From contig NC_059482.1 of the NCBI RefSeq assembly GCF_018139145.2, positions 12,882,294 to 12,946,293 on the forward strand: a stretch of 64,000 nt of DNA. Direction: 5' to 3'. The notes below the pieces were generated by a model, which worked only from the letters and a program-made list of their open reading frames with translations, did no database searches and had not been told where the DNA came from. The first letter of the stretch is position 1. Each line of letters starts with the position of its first letter. Of this stretch, positions 14,640 to 26,500 are shown in pieces. A program made the position numbers and the translations under genes. Source of the stretch: Gymnogyps californianus (taxonomy: Eukaryota; Chordata; Aves; Accipitriformes; Cathartidae).

Positions 14640-14960
14640 GGGAAAGTATGTTTTAATTAATTTATAAACAAAAGATTATTTCCTGCATTGCCAGCAAAAA
14701 TCCTGTCTGCCGACAAGGTTCTGGCTTCAAACATTATCGGCAACTGGCAGGATGAGTCCTTTTATGTAAATGAACTCATTATTATTAATTTCTGCTGGTG
14801 CTGAACGATTTATGAACTGCTTTTCGAATATGGAAAAGTGGTTCATGAATCAGAGGGGAAAAAAATGTTCAAAAAGTCCTGGGTCGATAAATAACAGTAG
14901 TCATTCATGAATCCCGCCCATGGTGTCTTTTATCTTCAGTAAGGAGAAGATCAAAATGAT
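14640..14960. promoter_or_regulatory. Enhancer-like non-coding block in the upstream desert
   Basis: Non-repetitive sequence is rich in homeodomain, FOX and GATA-like sites: TTTTAATTAATTTATAAAC, CTCATTATTATTAATTTC, AACGATTTATGAAC, GGTCGATAAATAAC and CATTCATGAATCCCGCCC. Two near-identical GTTCATGAATC / ATTCATGAATC cores occur about 60 bp apart. It contrasts with the flanking sequence and resembles a conserved distal enhancer. Confidence 0.4.
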
Positions 14961-15718
14961 AAAATAGTAATGTGCCAACAAAAAAGGATTGAATGGGCAG
15001 AGACTAGTAACATTGTCCTCTTCAAGCCTTAATGGGCAGGGATGAATGGTGACAGACTATCCTTCACTAACAGGCAGCTATATGCGATGATTCTCCCAAG
15101 GTGAAAATGTTCTTTTTTCACATGCATGCCACACAGAGCCAGAATAAGAGGGAGCTGCTGAGCAGAATCCTGCTTGTCCCCCTGCCTCCGCAAATATACA
15201 CAAGCTATGGTTGAGGGATGGTGCTTTTCCATCGTAGCTGCTTTTCAAGGAATACAAGCCTACTATGCACAGACATTGTAATTGCAAACCTCCCCAGCAA
15301 CCTCATGCTTCCCCCAAGTCCTTTACACCTCATTACTGCTAGTCTTCCTGGAACTGGTATGTTACCTAGTTCTTCTCTATGAGGGAGAGCAGAACTGATT
15401 TGATTTTAAAGGCTCTTATTTTAAGATGAACAGAGATGAAAAGTATTTCATAAAAAGTGAGAAATCTGGCAGCTATTCACCTTACCCCTGCTCTCTGCGC
15501 ATACCACTAGCCCTGAACAGGTCAGAGTCTTCAGGATAGTACAGAGTATACAACAATTTACATTGGCCTTGTTTAATGAAGACACTGTTTTTCATCTGTA
15601 TTTGAAGGGATCGGGCTCAAACACAAAATATTGCATGTACCAGGAGTGAATTGTGGTCATAGAGGTGGTATTTTCTCCTTTATGAAATTCTCTGATGTGG
15701 AAGTGGTCACAAAGAACT

Positions 15719-15787
15719 GGGTCAAATTTATCCCCAATGTAATTTCATTAAAATCACAGAAGTTGTGCCCAGAATGAGTTTAGCCCA
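15719..15787. repeat. Palindromic MITE-like fossil element
   Basis: The left arm GGGTCAAATTTATCCCCA and the right arm ending AGAATGAGTTTAGCCCA are imperfect inverted repeats around a centre derived from a 'cattgaagtcaatg'-like palindrome. I recognise this layout from short palindromic elements common in turtle, crocodile and bird DNA. I cannot give the family name. Confidence 0.6.
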
Positions 15788-15959
15788 TTATTATTTCAAT
15801 GCTAAATATAGGGCAACTCTATAAAAATGAAGTAGAGATGGTGATAAAAAAATCTGTTCTCTAATTAGTTTTCCTTTCTACAGTTTTGCTATAGGAAGAA
15901 ACTATAACTGCATATCGTGATTATTTGCTCTTAAATAGCATTGCTCATCGAGATAAGAA

Positions 15960-16130
15960 CTCCAAAGACTTTTCAGGTATTCGTCAATTATAAGCTCACA
16001 ACATCCTGTGAGGTATGAGGAATTCTATTAGCACTAAAGGTGAGGAAAATGAAGGAAGGAAAAGTTACATGCACAAGGTCTTGAAAAGAATTTGACAGAC
16101 TCAATAGTCAATCTAGAAGAATTGATGACT
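15960..16130 (+). repeat. MIR-like SINE fragment
   Basis: 'ctcacaacatcctgtgaggtatgaggaattctattagcac..aaggtgaggaaaatgaagg..gttacatgcacaaggtc' follows the MIR order of landmarks. It is highly diverged. Confidence 0.65.
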
Positions 16131-17419
16131 TTTCCTACTGCAACCCATAGTCAAAAGTATCTTCCAGCAGAGGAAAATAAAATGACAGACTAGTAGCTGG
16201 TTTTTAATCTTGTTCTTATGTATATTTCAAACTAATATCTTGTCCATTTTCTTTATTTCATATTGCCACAGGACAAAATCCTATGCTTCTGAGCTCAGCA
16301 ATGAAGTTTTAATTACCTCAATATACATCTTTCTACAATATATATTTTTCTGTCTACCAAAGACATAATGGCTGCTCCTTTTATGGGAAACCAGGATTTA
16401 ATCCAGTAAGTCTGTAAGAATCAATATTCTTCTGAAATGACACCATGTTGAAGTTATTTTATGTTATGTTGATGGTTAGCTAATTTTGTAATGGAGACAT
16501 TTCTTCTAGAAGCAGACATAGTATAATTTAGTGGTAAAAACGTCAATCACAAGGGGTTGAACACTTATGTCAGGGCAGGAAGAGGGCAGATTTATTGATG
16601 GAAATGTATCTATATACTCTTTGTGGCACTTTGACCTGAAATATCCATTTTGGTTATAATTTTGTTTTGTGAAAATGACATCAACTGCAATCATTAATGT
16701 AAAAATGACACTGGAATGCTTTGTTCCACAGGCCTGATTTAAAAGTCTTGCTGCTGTTTGTTATAGTAACAGCTTCTCAATAGCAAGCGAATTAAGGTAC
16801 TCATTTAACTGCTCTTTTTTTCTGTTTGTAAGATTTTGTAATAGATGACAATCTCAGAAAAAACAGTGTTCTTTTTTCTACTGTTTAATATTGTTTAAAT
16901 AATAGATATATAGCATGTTTCATAATGACATTGAGGTAACCAAGAGAAGGAGGCATGGTGCTCTGGATAATACTATATGCGGATATATTCCTGTGTGGCT
17001 TTTCTTCCTAATGCCAGTTAACCACCCACCCAAAGCCATAGAAAATAACAATAGGAATGGGTAGGAGAGGATGGAATAAAATAAGTGCAGAGGTTGAGAA
17101 AGAATAAGTGACAAGGAAGGAGACAAAGAAACAGCACAGTGCAAAACACAGGGAACATAGGAATGTCTCGTTCGTGACTTCAGCTTTTTTTTTTATGAAA
17201 TTATAAAATCCTTATCAACTCAATGGACTTTCATATTATTATTCCAGATTTACAATCGTGTAACTAAAACCAGAATCTGGCCAACCCTCAGCTTAAAGAA
17301 TAGGAAAAAGATCATTAGGAACAATGTGAATTTTACAGAGGACCTGTGCTATAATGTGAAGTACTGATTATAGTCTATTTTCACACAAAAGAGTGCCTTT
17401 TACCAAATAATATAATGAC

Positions 17420-17770
17420 TCCCTAATTATTAAAAGCTTAATTAATCTCTGGGCTACTCCTGAGAAACCCGCACTTTAGTGTAGAGTGACTCTTGCACAA
17501 CTGAAAGTTTAATTTAGTATAAATAATGATGGGGTGTTTTGCCAGCTAGCACACAATCTGTTCAAGCTTTCCCATTTTCAATCCTTCCATTTACACCCTT
17601 TGCATGACTATCCTGCAAAGCTAACAGCTCACTTTTCTCTAACAATCACCTTTTTTCACTGAGATGTACAAAATTCATGATATGCTTTGTAAATCTTAAT
17701 TCTTGGCTCCCTTTCAGGCAAACAGTGACGGAATCAGAGACCATCCAATGTCCTGCTCTGTGGTGAGTCA
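17420..17770. promoter_or_regulatory. Enhancer-like non-coding block in the upstream desert
   Basis: It contains CCTAATTATTAAAAGC, CTTAATTAATCTC, AGTTTAATTTAG, ATAAATAATGATGG, CTTTGCATGACT (POU-like) and TAACAATCACC. No repeat family was recognised. It is a candidate conserved element judged on motif density alone. Confidence 0.35.
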
Positions 17771-18354
17771 CAATGATTTTCTCACTTAAATATCGAAACC
17801 ATTTAGAGTCCAGGTAGATTACAACTTTCCAGCAGGACTAAAAGTGGGAATTTGTCCTATATTTTAAGGCCATGGTCCCCAAAGATGTTTCTTTTGAGTG
17901 GTATTCTAGGCTTTCTATAAACTTGATTCATTGGAAACAGTCCTCAAACAACTAAAGGCTGCTCATTAGAGAACATAGAGCACTGCTCATAACATCACTA
18001 CTAGTGATGGTATGATAAATCAGTAGGGCACTAATACTATCAAGCACAGCTAGACAGCTTGTTCACAGGTTGCCTGTCACGCATGTCCATGTTCTGGGAG
18101 AAGGTAGTTCGGGAAAGCATGCAATCCTCCCAAAAGTTAGGACTGCTCATTAAGAGCAGTCATGGTGTGGTCACTGATCTGGAGAAGAATCAAAATAGTA
18201 ATAAGACTGAAATTTAGCTCACTTTCATATTTTGCCAATCAGATCATGGATGGTTAGTATGTGCCTCAGAGAAATGCTGACTGGCAGGAAGATTAGAAGA
18301 AATTCATTATTAAAATAAGAAAAATGCAGCTAATGTTTTGAGTGTGGTTTTTTT

Positions 18355-18745
18355 TTTTAAAGCAGAATTTTATTGTTTTTTCTTAACCCTAGACATTTTA
18401 GTTTTGTCCATTTGCATAGGTAATACTGCTATCGTATTTATTCACACCGTTCATAAAAGAACACATCACAAAAGTGCCTGGAAAATAAAACTCCAATAAG
18501 AAGGGACCCATCAAGTTTAAATGGAGGTTTATATTGCAGCATTATGAGACAGAGGCTTGCACATTTGCAGCTCCCATGGCAGAAAGTGAAACTCTGAACA
18601 ATTAAAGCAGCACAGACATCCTGCCCTAAAGGACTGTAAGCATTTAAAAAAGCAGCCATGACCTCTCTTTACTGGGCCTGTTTTCTATTTAATTTACAGT
18701 CTTTATTAGCCAACAAAATCTTGGCTGGATCTTAGTCAAAGTGAT
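18355..18745. promoter_or_regulatory. Enhancer-like non-coding block in the upstream desert
   Basis: Unique sequence holds TTTTATTGTTTTTTC, CATTTGCATAGGTAAT (POU-like), CGTATTTATTCACACCG, GAACAATTAAAGC (SOX/homeodomain-like) and TTTAATTTACAGTC. The open frame on its minus strand (18438-18659) has no recognisable protein features, and I treat the block as non-coding. Confidence 0.3.
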
Positions 18746-19132
18746 GAATATACAAGCATTTTGATCTACAATTTGGGGCACTTCAAAGTATTCTTTACTT
18801 TATGATCATTTGTAATCAAGGTCAGAGCTCTGGCAGTAATTTAGATACCACCTAAACATACTTATAATATATAAATTGCTTTGCAATAGCATGCATACTG
18901 TCCTTTCTATTTTTGTTCACAGTAAGATTGGAGTTGCAAATGCTCAGGCTCTCAAAAAGTTACTCCTACAAGTATGTGTAAGCAGCTCCATACCTAAGTT
19001 TCTCTTATTCAGTTCCCACAATGGTACACAAAAATGGAGCATACATGTATGGCAAACAAAAATGTTTTTTTTTTCATTGGTTTATTTATTGAAATATGAG
19101 CTTGGGAGAGTACTAATACAAATTACTAACTT

Positions 19133-19146
19133 GGGGGGGGGGGGGG
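19133..19146 (+). repeat. G homopolymer run (14)
   Basis: An uninterrupted G tract in otherwise AT-rich sequence. Confidence 0.95.
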
Positions 19147-19864
19147 AACCAAAAAAAGCCTTAAAACCTTTAAAGAGGAGCTTTTGTTCTTTTTGTCATC
19201 TGTTTTTCTCACTTTTCCATATACTTTGCTCATGCACCAAAGAGTTTTCTGCTTTGTCAGATATAAGCAGTTTCAGAAGTGTTCCTCTTTTCAAGTACAG
19301 GGACTCTCATGCCAGCAGCATCTTGCAGAACAAAAAATAAAGGTGTGACCACTGTATTAGTGCCATCATCTCAGGTTCTAGGCCCAGTTCTTCCTAGACA
19401 TTATGTCTTTCTACATCTTTCTCTCTAGATTTGTGCTTGCTAGGACAAACCTTCTGATTCTTGTACTTCACCTCTACAGTCCGACCTTTCGACCAGCACA
19501 ACTCAAACATTCATTCAAACCCCAGCATTGAGCCTCAGTTACTTCGGCCTTGGCAGACAGATACCTTGCCCATTCATTCTGACACTGCTTCAGGGGTACA
19601 TTTTCAAATTTAATATTGTATCATCTTCCTCGTCCACCATGCACCCTTTCATCAGCTCCTTCTTTTCCCCTGCAGCTAAAAACGTCCTACGGATGTTTTA
19701 AGGCCCACATAGGCTCTCCCCAGACTGTTTGTCCCTATCACATCCATGAGGTACTGACAGATCAATGTGCACCCACCATTCACAACAGATTTTATCACCA
19801 ATGTCTTAAATTTTGAACCATACTCGTTTTGTTTACTCCTGTGAGGGTCCACTCCTATAAAAAT

Positions 19865-20185
19865 CTGCCAAGCTACTACACTTGCCCTTCTTCACATCCT
19901 CCCTTAAAACTCTCCTCTGCCGTGACACCTTAAAAAAAATGATAGTGGTTAAGCAGCTGATGTGCTGTGACTGCATAGTGATCATAATTATCTCCCAGTT
20001 ACCTTGTCATTTCTGCCCCTCTCCCCATCTGTTTGCTGTCTCTTGTCTTTTGTTTAGAGTAAAGACTCTTTGGGGTAGGGACCATGCCTGTATTTCCTGT
20101 GCATTTGGATACTGTCCTGCATGAAGAATCTTGGGTCCTAGGCACTACTGCAGCGCCCATAAATAAGAATTACTGTTTCAAAAGT
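19865..20185 (+). repeat. Old L2/MIR-tailed retroelement fragment
   Basis: The 3' end 'agtaaagactctttggggtagggaccatgcctgtatttcctgtg' and 'gtcctaggcactactgcagcgcccataaataa' follow the conserved tail of L2-like elements and their SINEs. The upstream part ('cctcccttaaaactctcctctgccgtgac') is also typical of the sauropsid version. The element may extend left to about 19380, but I cannot support that. The family name is uncertain. Confidence 0.65.
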
Positions 20186-20220
20186 AAAATCCTCTGCATT
20201 TTTGTATGCATAAATTATAG

Positions 20221-20300
20221 CCACATCCTGTAATCCATTTTTCAGGCTAAACAATTGACTTCAATGGGAGTTGAGCCAGGGCAGGAGTTAGCCTATGGTC
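20221..20300. repeat. Palindromic MITE-like fossil element
   Basis: 'cacatcctgtaatccatttttcaggctaaa' leads to TTGACTTCAATGGGAG and 'ttgagccagggcagg'. This is the same layout as at 15719, with the characteristic 'gacttcaatggga' centre. It lies just after the L2/MIR-tailed fragment. Confidence 0.6.
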
Positions 20301-21489
20301 TTTATTCAAAACAAGCAACATAACATATTATTAATCACCTTAAATAGAGACTATCACATTCAGTGATGCAATCCTACCTGCGGATAAAATAAATACCTTT
20401 CCAGAAACCTTATGACATCTCTCATTTACACTAGGCCAGGCTGCTTTTAAGAAAACTATTGTTCTGCCAGGGATAACAAGATTGCAGTGACTCCCTGGTC
20501 GTATTTCCTTCATGTTGATTGCTTGGAGGCTGGCAAAAGGGTGGTGAATAACCAGCAGAGTCAGTTGTATGCCACCCTGTCTTGCCCGAGAGGTCTAGAG
20601 GTAGCTGTTACTTCCCATTCAGAGCTTTTATCTCCCACTAGAGCAACACAAAGCAGTCTTCTGGGGGCTGTAGTTTTGTATTCTGTCCTGAATTTTGTTA
20701 GTATCTTCAAATATAGCTTTATCCATATTGCAACCATGGCCCTAAGCTGCTACTTATAATTCACCAAAGTCTTGGGGAAACAATCAGTTTGGCCAAGAAC
20801 GCAGCTTGGGAAGAATCTCAAGCCATTTGTACATGCCTGCATCGTAACTGTTGGTGGGAGAGGTGGTTACGGAGGCCGCTGTCTCCTGTACTGTTCTTGA
20901 GGAACAACAGCTGTGTGCTTCCTCCCATGTAACTTGGAAGAACTGCAAAGGAGAGGAAAGCCAAAGCCAAAAATAAAAACAAGCGCAAAAGCAATGAGTA
21001 AAATCTGCCAGATTCAAGGAGCTGTTGTACTACTGGAGACAAGCCAAAAATCTGTGGAAGTCCCCTATTAATGCAATGGCTTGGTTGTAATTGCTTCCCC
21101 CCACACCTCACCCCTTCCTTCCCCAGGTGAATCTTGTCTTGCAAGTATAAGACAGACTACAAAAAGCACGTACGCTTTTTCCAGAGTTATAATGTTTGTT
21201 TTACAGGCTTTCTGCCTGGAAGTATATTTTTTCCCTCTTCTCTTGCAAAGTACGGGGCTTCCTAAGTTGTTGATGTGTCAAAGTGAGACAAGTCCTTAAT
21301 ATACTCAGTAAACCCAGTCTGTATATGCTTACTTTCTACTCAAATTGATTATTATTTTAGCTAAGGGTTAATCTTAAATAAATGTTCATAGATCAGGTTG
21401 CTTTCCACTTTCTGCCAGTGTTTAGGTCATTAGATGCTGGTCTGTAAATGAACCATGCAGATAAGACCTAATCTTAAATATCTAGGACT

Positions 21490-21665
21490 TCCTTATACAG
21501 GGAAAAATGCAGGAAGGATAAGAATCTCCTTGCTTCAGACCATAAGACGGCTACGGACTTTCTAGCACTAGGAAGAAACCTTCTCAAGCATTTTCTGTTT
21601 GCCATCATCAGGAACAAGATGCTGAATTAGAAGCACAGTTGATCCTGGTCTGATTCAAAACCCCC
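21490..21665 (-). repeat. Old CR1-type LINE fragment (reverse orientation)
   Basis: The stretch 'tgcttcagaccataagacgg..taggaagaaaccttctc..gccatcatcaggaacaagatgctgaattagaag..gatcctggtctgattca' matches, in reverse, the same CR1 3' region seen at 26041. Divergence is high. It is a fossil fragment without coding capacity. Confidence 0.65.
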
Positions 21666-22889
21666 AATGTTTCCATTGGCATAATCAAAGTGCTCATAGC
21701 TGTGTAGCAAAATTGCTCCAGTGCAATAAAGCATATATATGGAAACAGAAGTAAATTCCAGGTTCCTTCCTAGCCTTTTACAAAAGGACATAGCATGTTT
21801 TTCTAGAAAAGAGGGGTTAGGGGTTTTTTTCCTCAAAGAACATAGGAATTTTATAACTTTATACTGAATTCAGCGTTTACTGTATTCTCAGAAATGTGCC
21901 TCTATACCCATATATTTGGGGGCTTCTTCAGTCAATTATTTCTGTGTTACTGGGGAGAAATTTATCTAAATATTTTGAGTGGAATACTATGGTGTATCTG
22001 AAAATTGCCTATTCTTTCCTATCTGAGAAAAGCATGCAGTACTGAGTAGATAAAGCAAAACTTCATATTTATTTTAGATAATTTAGTCTCTAATTATACA
22101 AAAGTGATGTGAGAGAGATACACAGAATCTGACCCAGAATTGTGACTAGAAAATAATAATATCATCCTAATTAAAAACCATATAAGAGTTTGTTATCCAG
22201 CCTCAAATCCCTGACAGACTTGTGTGGCTCAAATAATCGCAGGATTTGCAGGCTAAAGATTTAGTAAAAGTTTCATGGAAAAAAAGATCCCTAATGAATT
22301 CTCAGTGGTTTTTTAATATTGTGCCTCTTCTACGACAATGATGGCTTTTGGGGACTCTTGCTCACTTATGGGACATGTGGGTCATTCGAAAGCTTGAATA
22401 TTCATTATGAGATGAGCTGGAACTGGATGTGCAGTATGTTTGGTTGAAAACTAAATTTTATGTAAATTCTACAGTGATGTTTTCTGGCTCACTTAGAATC
22501 CATTCTAGTGTTTATCTTTATACTAATAATGGTCTCTTGGGCTTCTTTTTAAGCCTCTCTGTATACTTTTTTTTTTCTTTTAAAATGAAAGATGAAGATC
22601 CAAAGAAAACAATTTTTAAAGATAGAAATAGAAACACTAGGTAAAAGGAATTAGCAATGCAATCTCTGCATATATTATGTGGAAATCTTCTGCAAAATTG
22701 CAGCTTGGAATTTTATTCCTAGGACATTAACTATTTCATGTTCGAACAGCATTGCTGCTCTGGTTCCCCATATTTCAAAAAACCTTTGGATCTGCTTTTG
22801 ATTTCTATTTCTGGATATTTTTGTAATATTTATTAAAATATTCCTTCTCCAGAGTGGTAAATCCAGTTCTCTGGAAGAAATAAAATCTG

Positions 22890-23060
22890 TGGCATAGCTC
22901 TGAAATGAGAATTAATCTTGATTACTACAGTAATTTACTAATCAAAACTGGAGACCTGCTAATCAAGCCTGAATTACCAGCTGCTTGATTTTTATAGCGA
23001 CATAACCAAAATTGAACATTTGGTAAACAAGAGTCTTATTTATGGGGGGGAAAAATTGGC
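22890..23060. promoter_or_regulatory. Cluster of TAATC cores
   Basis: Four TAATC cores occur in about 52 bp. Two form the inverted pair TAATCTTGATTA (22913-22924); the others are at 22939-22943 and 22960-22964. TAATC is the core of bicoid-type (OTX/PITX/GSC) and some PBX sites. Nearby TAATTTAC and GAATTACC add homeodomain cores. It is a candidate enhancer. Confidence 0.35.
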
Positions 23061-26040
23061 ATATGGCCATATTCATCTTAATACATTTATCACTATATTG
23101 TTGCGATTTCCTTATCTGCTGATGTAGGCATCCCCCTTCTAACGTAACCCATCCACCTTACCCCAGAAAGATGAACACTGAATTTTAGATTACCCTAGAA
23201 TTGGAGTCAGAGTAGACAATCTCACATTTCAAGAAAGGTTTTCTGATCTACCTGTTGTTTTTGGACCCAGGGAGGAGACTTACTAATATATCGCAACAGC
23301 CTTATATTATAGAGTTGGTTAGAAAGCACCTTGGAATAAAGGAAGCAGAAAACAGAAACAAGAGGAATGGAGAACTGCCAGTAAGCAGACAGCTGGGAAA
23401 AGCTGCAGGAGGAAATGGCAAAGAGCATCCATGCGGCGCTGGCGAGCCCGGGGCCGGAGGGGTGCGGACAGCTCTGGAGAAGCAGGAGAGCAGGGAGAAG
23501 ACCTGGGGCAAATGGTGAGAGTGAATCACTGGGCGCCTGATGGAGGAAGCCACCGACTGCTCCTGTGAGTAAGTGCATCGCTCGTATAAATGGACAATGT
23601 GCCAATTATTATAGCCTATCTGATGGGCCTGGGATTTTTAAAGTATTTGCCTGGTTTCCATAAGTGCAACTAATTTCATGTTTTTAATCATTTTTTTTCC
23701 GGTCTGATTTCTGTTCATTTTTTCAGCTCCCAGATGGCATCCTATATCCACTGACACAGAAAATAATTTCCCAGTATTTTCTTTAATGAATGACCTATTA
23801 TGAACAAGCAGGAAAAACCCATATTGTACAATTCTTCCATAGAAAAACTGATAATTAATATAAATGGAGAGAAGCCCCCAAAATGGAAATCTTTTTTGTT
23901 GTTTGAACTGTGGATGGTATTTCATTAAGCTGGCTTGTGCATTTTTAAAAAAAATCCTGTTCAAATGATATCGTCATGGGTAATTGTGCTGTTGAAAAGG
24001 TAAAGAACAGAAACACAAAAAGATTATTTCTAGAATAATGTTTATAGCATGAAATTCTCAGCTAGTCAGGCTCTTTCCCATTCTCTGGATGTTACTTTAG
24101 ACCTAATCCCTCATTCTCTCAATTCTTAGCATAAAAAATATATACTAAAGCTAGTGCTGCTTCCATTTTTTCACCATCTTATCTCACAAACCTGAAATTC
24201 TGTTTTTCCCTTTAAGTCTTGAATGTACTTGTCCCTAACAGGAATGAAGAAGCATAGGGATGAATTAAAATATATCGAATGGTTTATAACATAGTTAGAC
24301 CTTGAAGAACGTGTGTGTATAGTGACTGTATGTTTAAGCACGACACTGCAAAGCTGCAAGGGACCGCCGTTTAGCACGGGCCAGCTTCATGTGCAGCCTG
24401 CACAGCCTTACAGCTCTCCTGCAGCAAGTGCAGTGCAATCACGTCATGCAGCAATTAGAGCAGCACACTTAGCTACTTGGCTCAACTGACATTTCTTCAG
24501 AGTGGTTTTAAGTATCAGGAAAATGTGAGCAACTATAAGCTAAAACAGAGAGTGCTATTCCTAATATTGTGTACTCTTGGCAGGATAAAGATTCCAGATT
24601 TTAGGGATGGATCCTGTAAGTACACTCAGTAGGCAATGACTTAGAACATTTGGAAGGCCAAAGAAATAAGAGTGAAATAAGTGGCTTAGAGTTAAGCAAG
24701 AGGGGATATTTCCCCCCAGCAACTGGAACAGGACTCTGCTCCACTCCATTTCATGTCCCTGCTTCTCCCTGAAGCCATGTCTGTGCATCCAGAAACTTTC
24801 CATCAGAAGTGCTCAATATTGCCTTACATGTTTAGGATGACCTTTACACCCCATCAAAACTTCAGAAGCCCAACAAATCCACCTGGAAGTTTGGATCATT
24901 TCAGACTGCACTGGGACATAACACGAGCTCCGCAGAGAGGAGGAGCATATGAAGTCACTGAGGAGGGAGTACTTGCAAGGAGGGAGTGATTGCTATGGAG
25001 GAAGGCCAGAAAAAAGGTAGAAAACAACAACAAAAGTAGCAGCTGAAAAACTGGGAAGAGGAAGCAAAAATGGTAAAGTGACACCATAAGGCTTTACTGG
25101 CTCTAAAGCAAGGAAAAATTATGAAAGCATTCATTTATTCATTTTCAGACAAAGAAAAAAACTGGGGCATAAAAAGAAGCAAAAAAAAAAAGAACAGAAA
25201 GTTGAACATGCGAAGAAAAAGGGCAGCAAAGGAAGAGGAAATTGAGAGAGGAGAAACAAGTGCTGGAAGTAAAGGAGTGGATGTTGGGGGAGGAGGCAGC
25301 ACAAAGAGATCTGACATACAGGGCTTTTAGGTAAGTGAATTTTATTTGTATATGTCATTTCCTACTTTTTATTGCATTTCTCTGGCAACCATCCCACAGT
25401 TCCATAACCTATGGGTGGGTGGGAGGAGGTGGCTAAGAGGGCAAAATGGTAGGTTTTGGCAGAATATTGACATGACTTGAGTCAGGTGGTTACTTGCGGT
25501 TGTCATTAGACAAATAGTGAAACTGGGTTAATGGGGCAGGTGTTTATGAATCCTACAGGCTAGAGGAGGCTCAGTTTTCAAAACCTGACTCACACAGAAA
25601 AGGAGAGGCCCAAATGATTCAATGCAGTGAAAGCGATGGTGAGCAGTGGTTTCAGCACTGCAGGGGCCACAGGGACCTATTTCAGGTTTACAAGACGGTT
25701 CTCAACTGTCAAGTATGCTTCAGTCTCTTAGCAGACTTAGGAAGGTGGACACTGCATAGGTTTCTGAATTGTTAACTTCCTTTTTTGCAACCATGGGATG
25801 GAAATAATTTTTTTCTAGTGCAAAATGAGATCCTGAAGCACACCTATGTGGCAAAACATGACTTTCATGGAAAATGTTCCGAACTCTGAGTTTCCATCTT
25901 TCCTGGGTACCTTTGTTTCTTTTTGCCCTCTCTTTGACTCTTTACAGGCTTTTTTCTAATTATCTTGAATTTAAAACAGAAAAATTTCTAAAACAATGTC
26001 AAATAAAATGAGTTAGGATTTTTGAAAACTTTAGAACATA

Positions 26041-26500
26041 TGCAATAGCTACCATCCTGAGTCAGACAAAATGTCCGTGTAGACCAGTGTCTTCTCTCTG
26101 AGACTGAGAAGGAGCAAATGCCTAGGGAAAAAGTGTATGAACGATGATATATCACTCATATAGAGCAATCCTTCTTCCCCTGCGTGCTTCTGCCCTCTGA
26201 GGATCGGTATCTTAGACATTTTGATTTGGAGGCTGGATCTTGATCATCATGTTTAGTAGCTAGTGACGGATTTCATTTGCATGATTTCATGTAATCCCTT
26301 TTATGGTCCATTTACACTTTTGACCTCCACACCATCCTGTGGCCACGAGTTCCATAATTTCATTATGCACTGTGAGGATAAAGTACTTCTTTTGTTTGTT
26401 TTAAGGCTGATGCCTGGTCACTCAATTGGGGCTCCTAGTCCTTGCATTTGTGGGAACTATTGAATAATGGCTCTATATGTTAGAAATAAGGCTTTTGAAA
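26041..26500 (+). repeat. Old CR1-type LINE, 3' fragment
   Basis: The segment follows the 3'-end pattern I recognise from sauropsid CR1 elements: 'gagtcagacaaaatgtcc...gaccagtgtc', then 'gacctccacaccatcctgtggc..gagttcca', then 'aagtacttcttttgtttgttttaagg' and 'ggctcctagtccttgcatttg'. It is diverged, truncated and non-functional, with the element's 3' end to the right. It is the clearest evidence that the genome is a sauropsid. Confidence 0.8.

Larger units (their letters stand above)
20301..26040. other. Gene desert between the L2/MIR-tailed and CR1 fossils
   Basis: Apart from the reverse CR1 fragment (21490-21665) and the TAATC cluster (22890-23060), I see only unique AT-rich sequence. A slightly GC-richer spot lies at 23430-23520. 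No gene is supported. Confidence 0.65.

Noticed and set aside
18876..19340. 154-codon open frame
   Set aside because: It includes a translated G14 homopolymer tract and a poly-T run, with no family resemblance.
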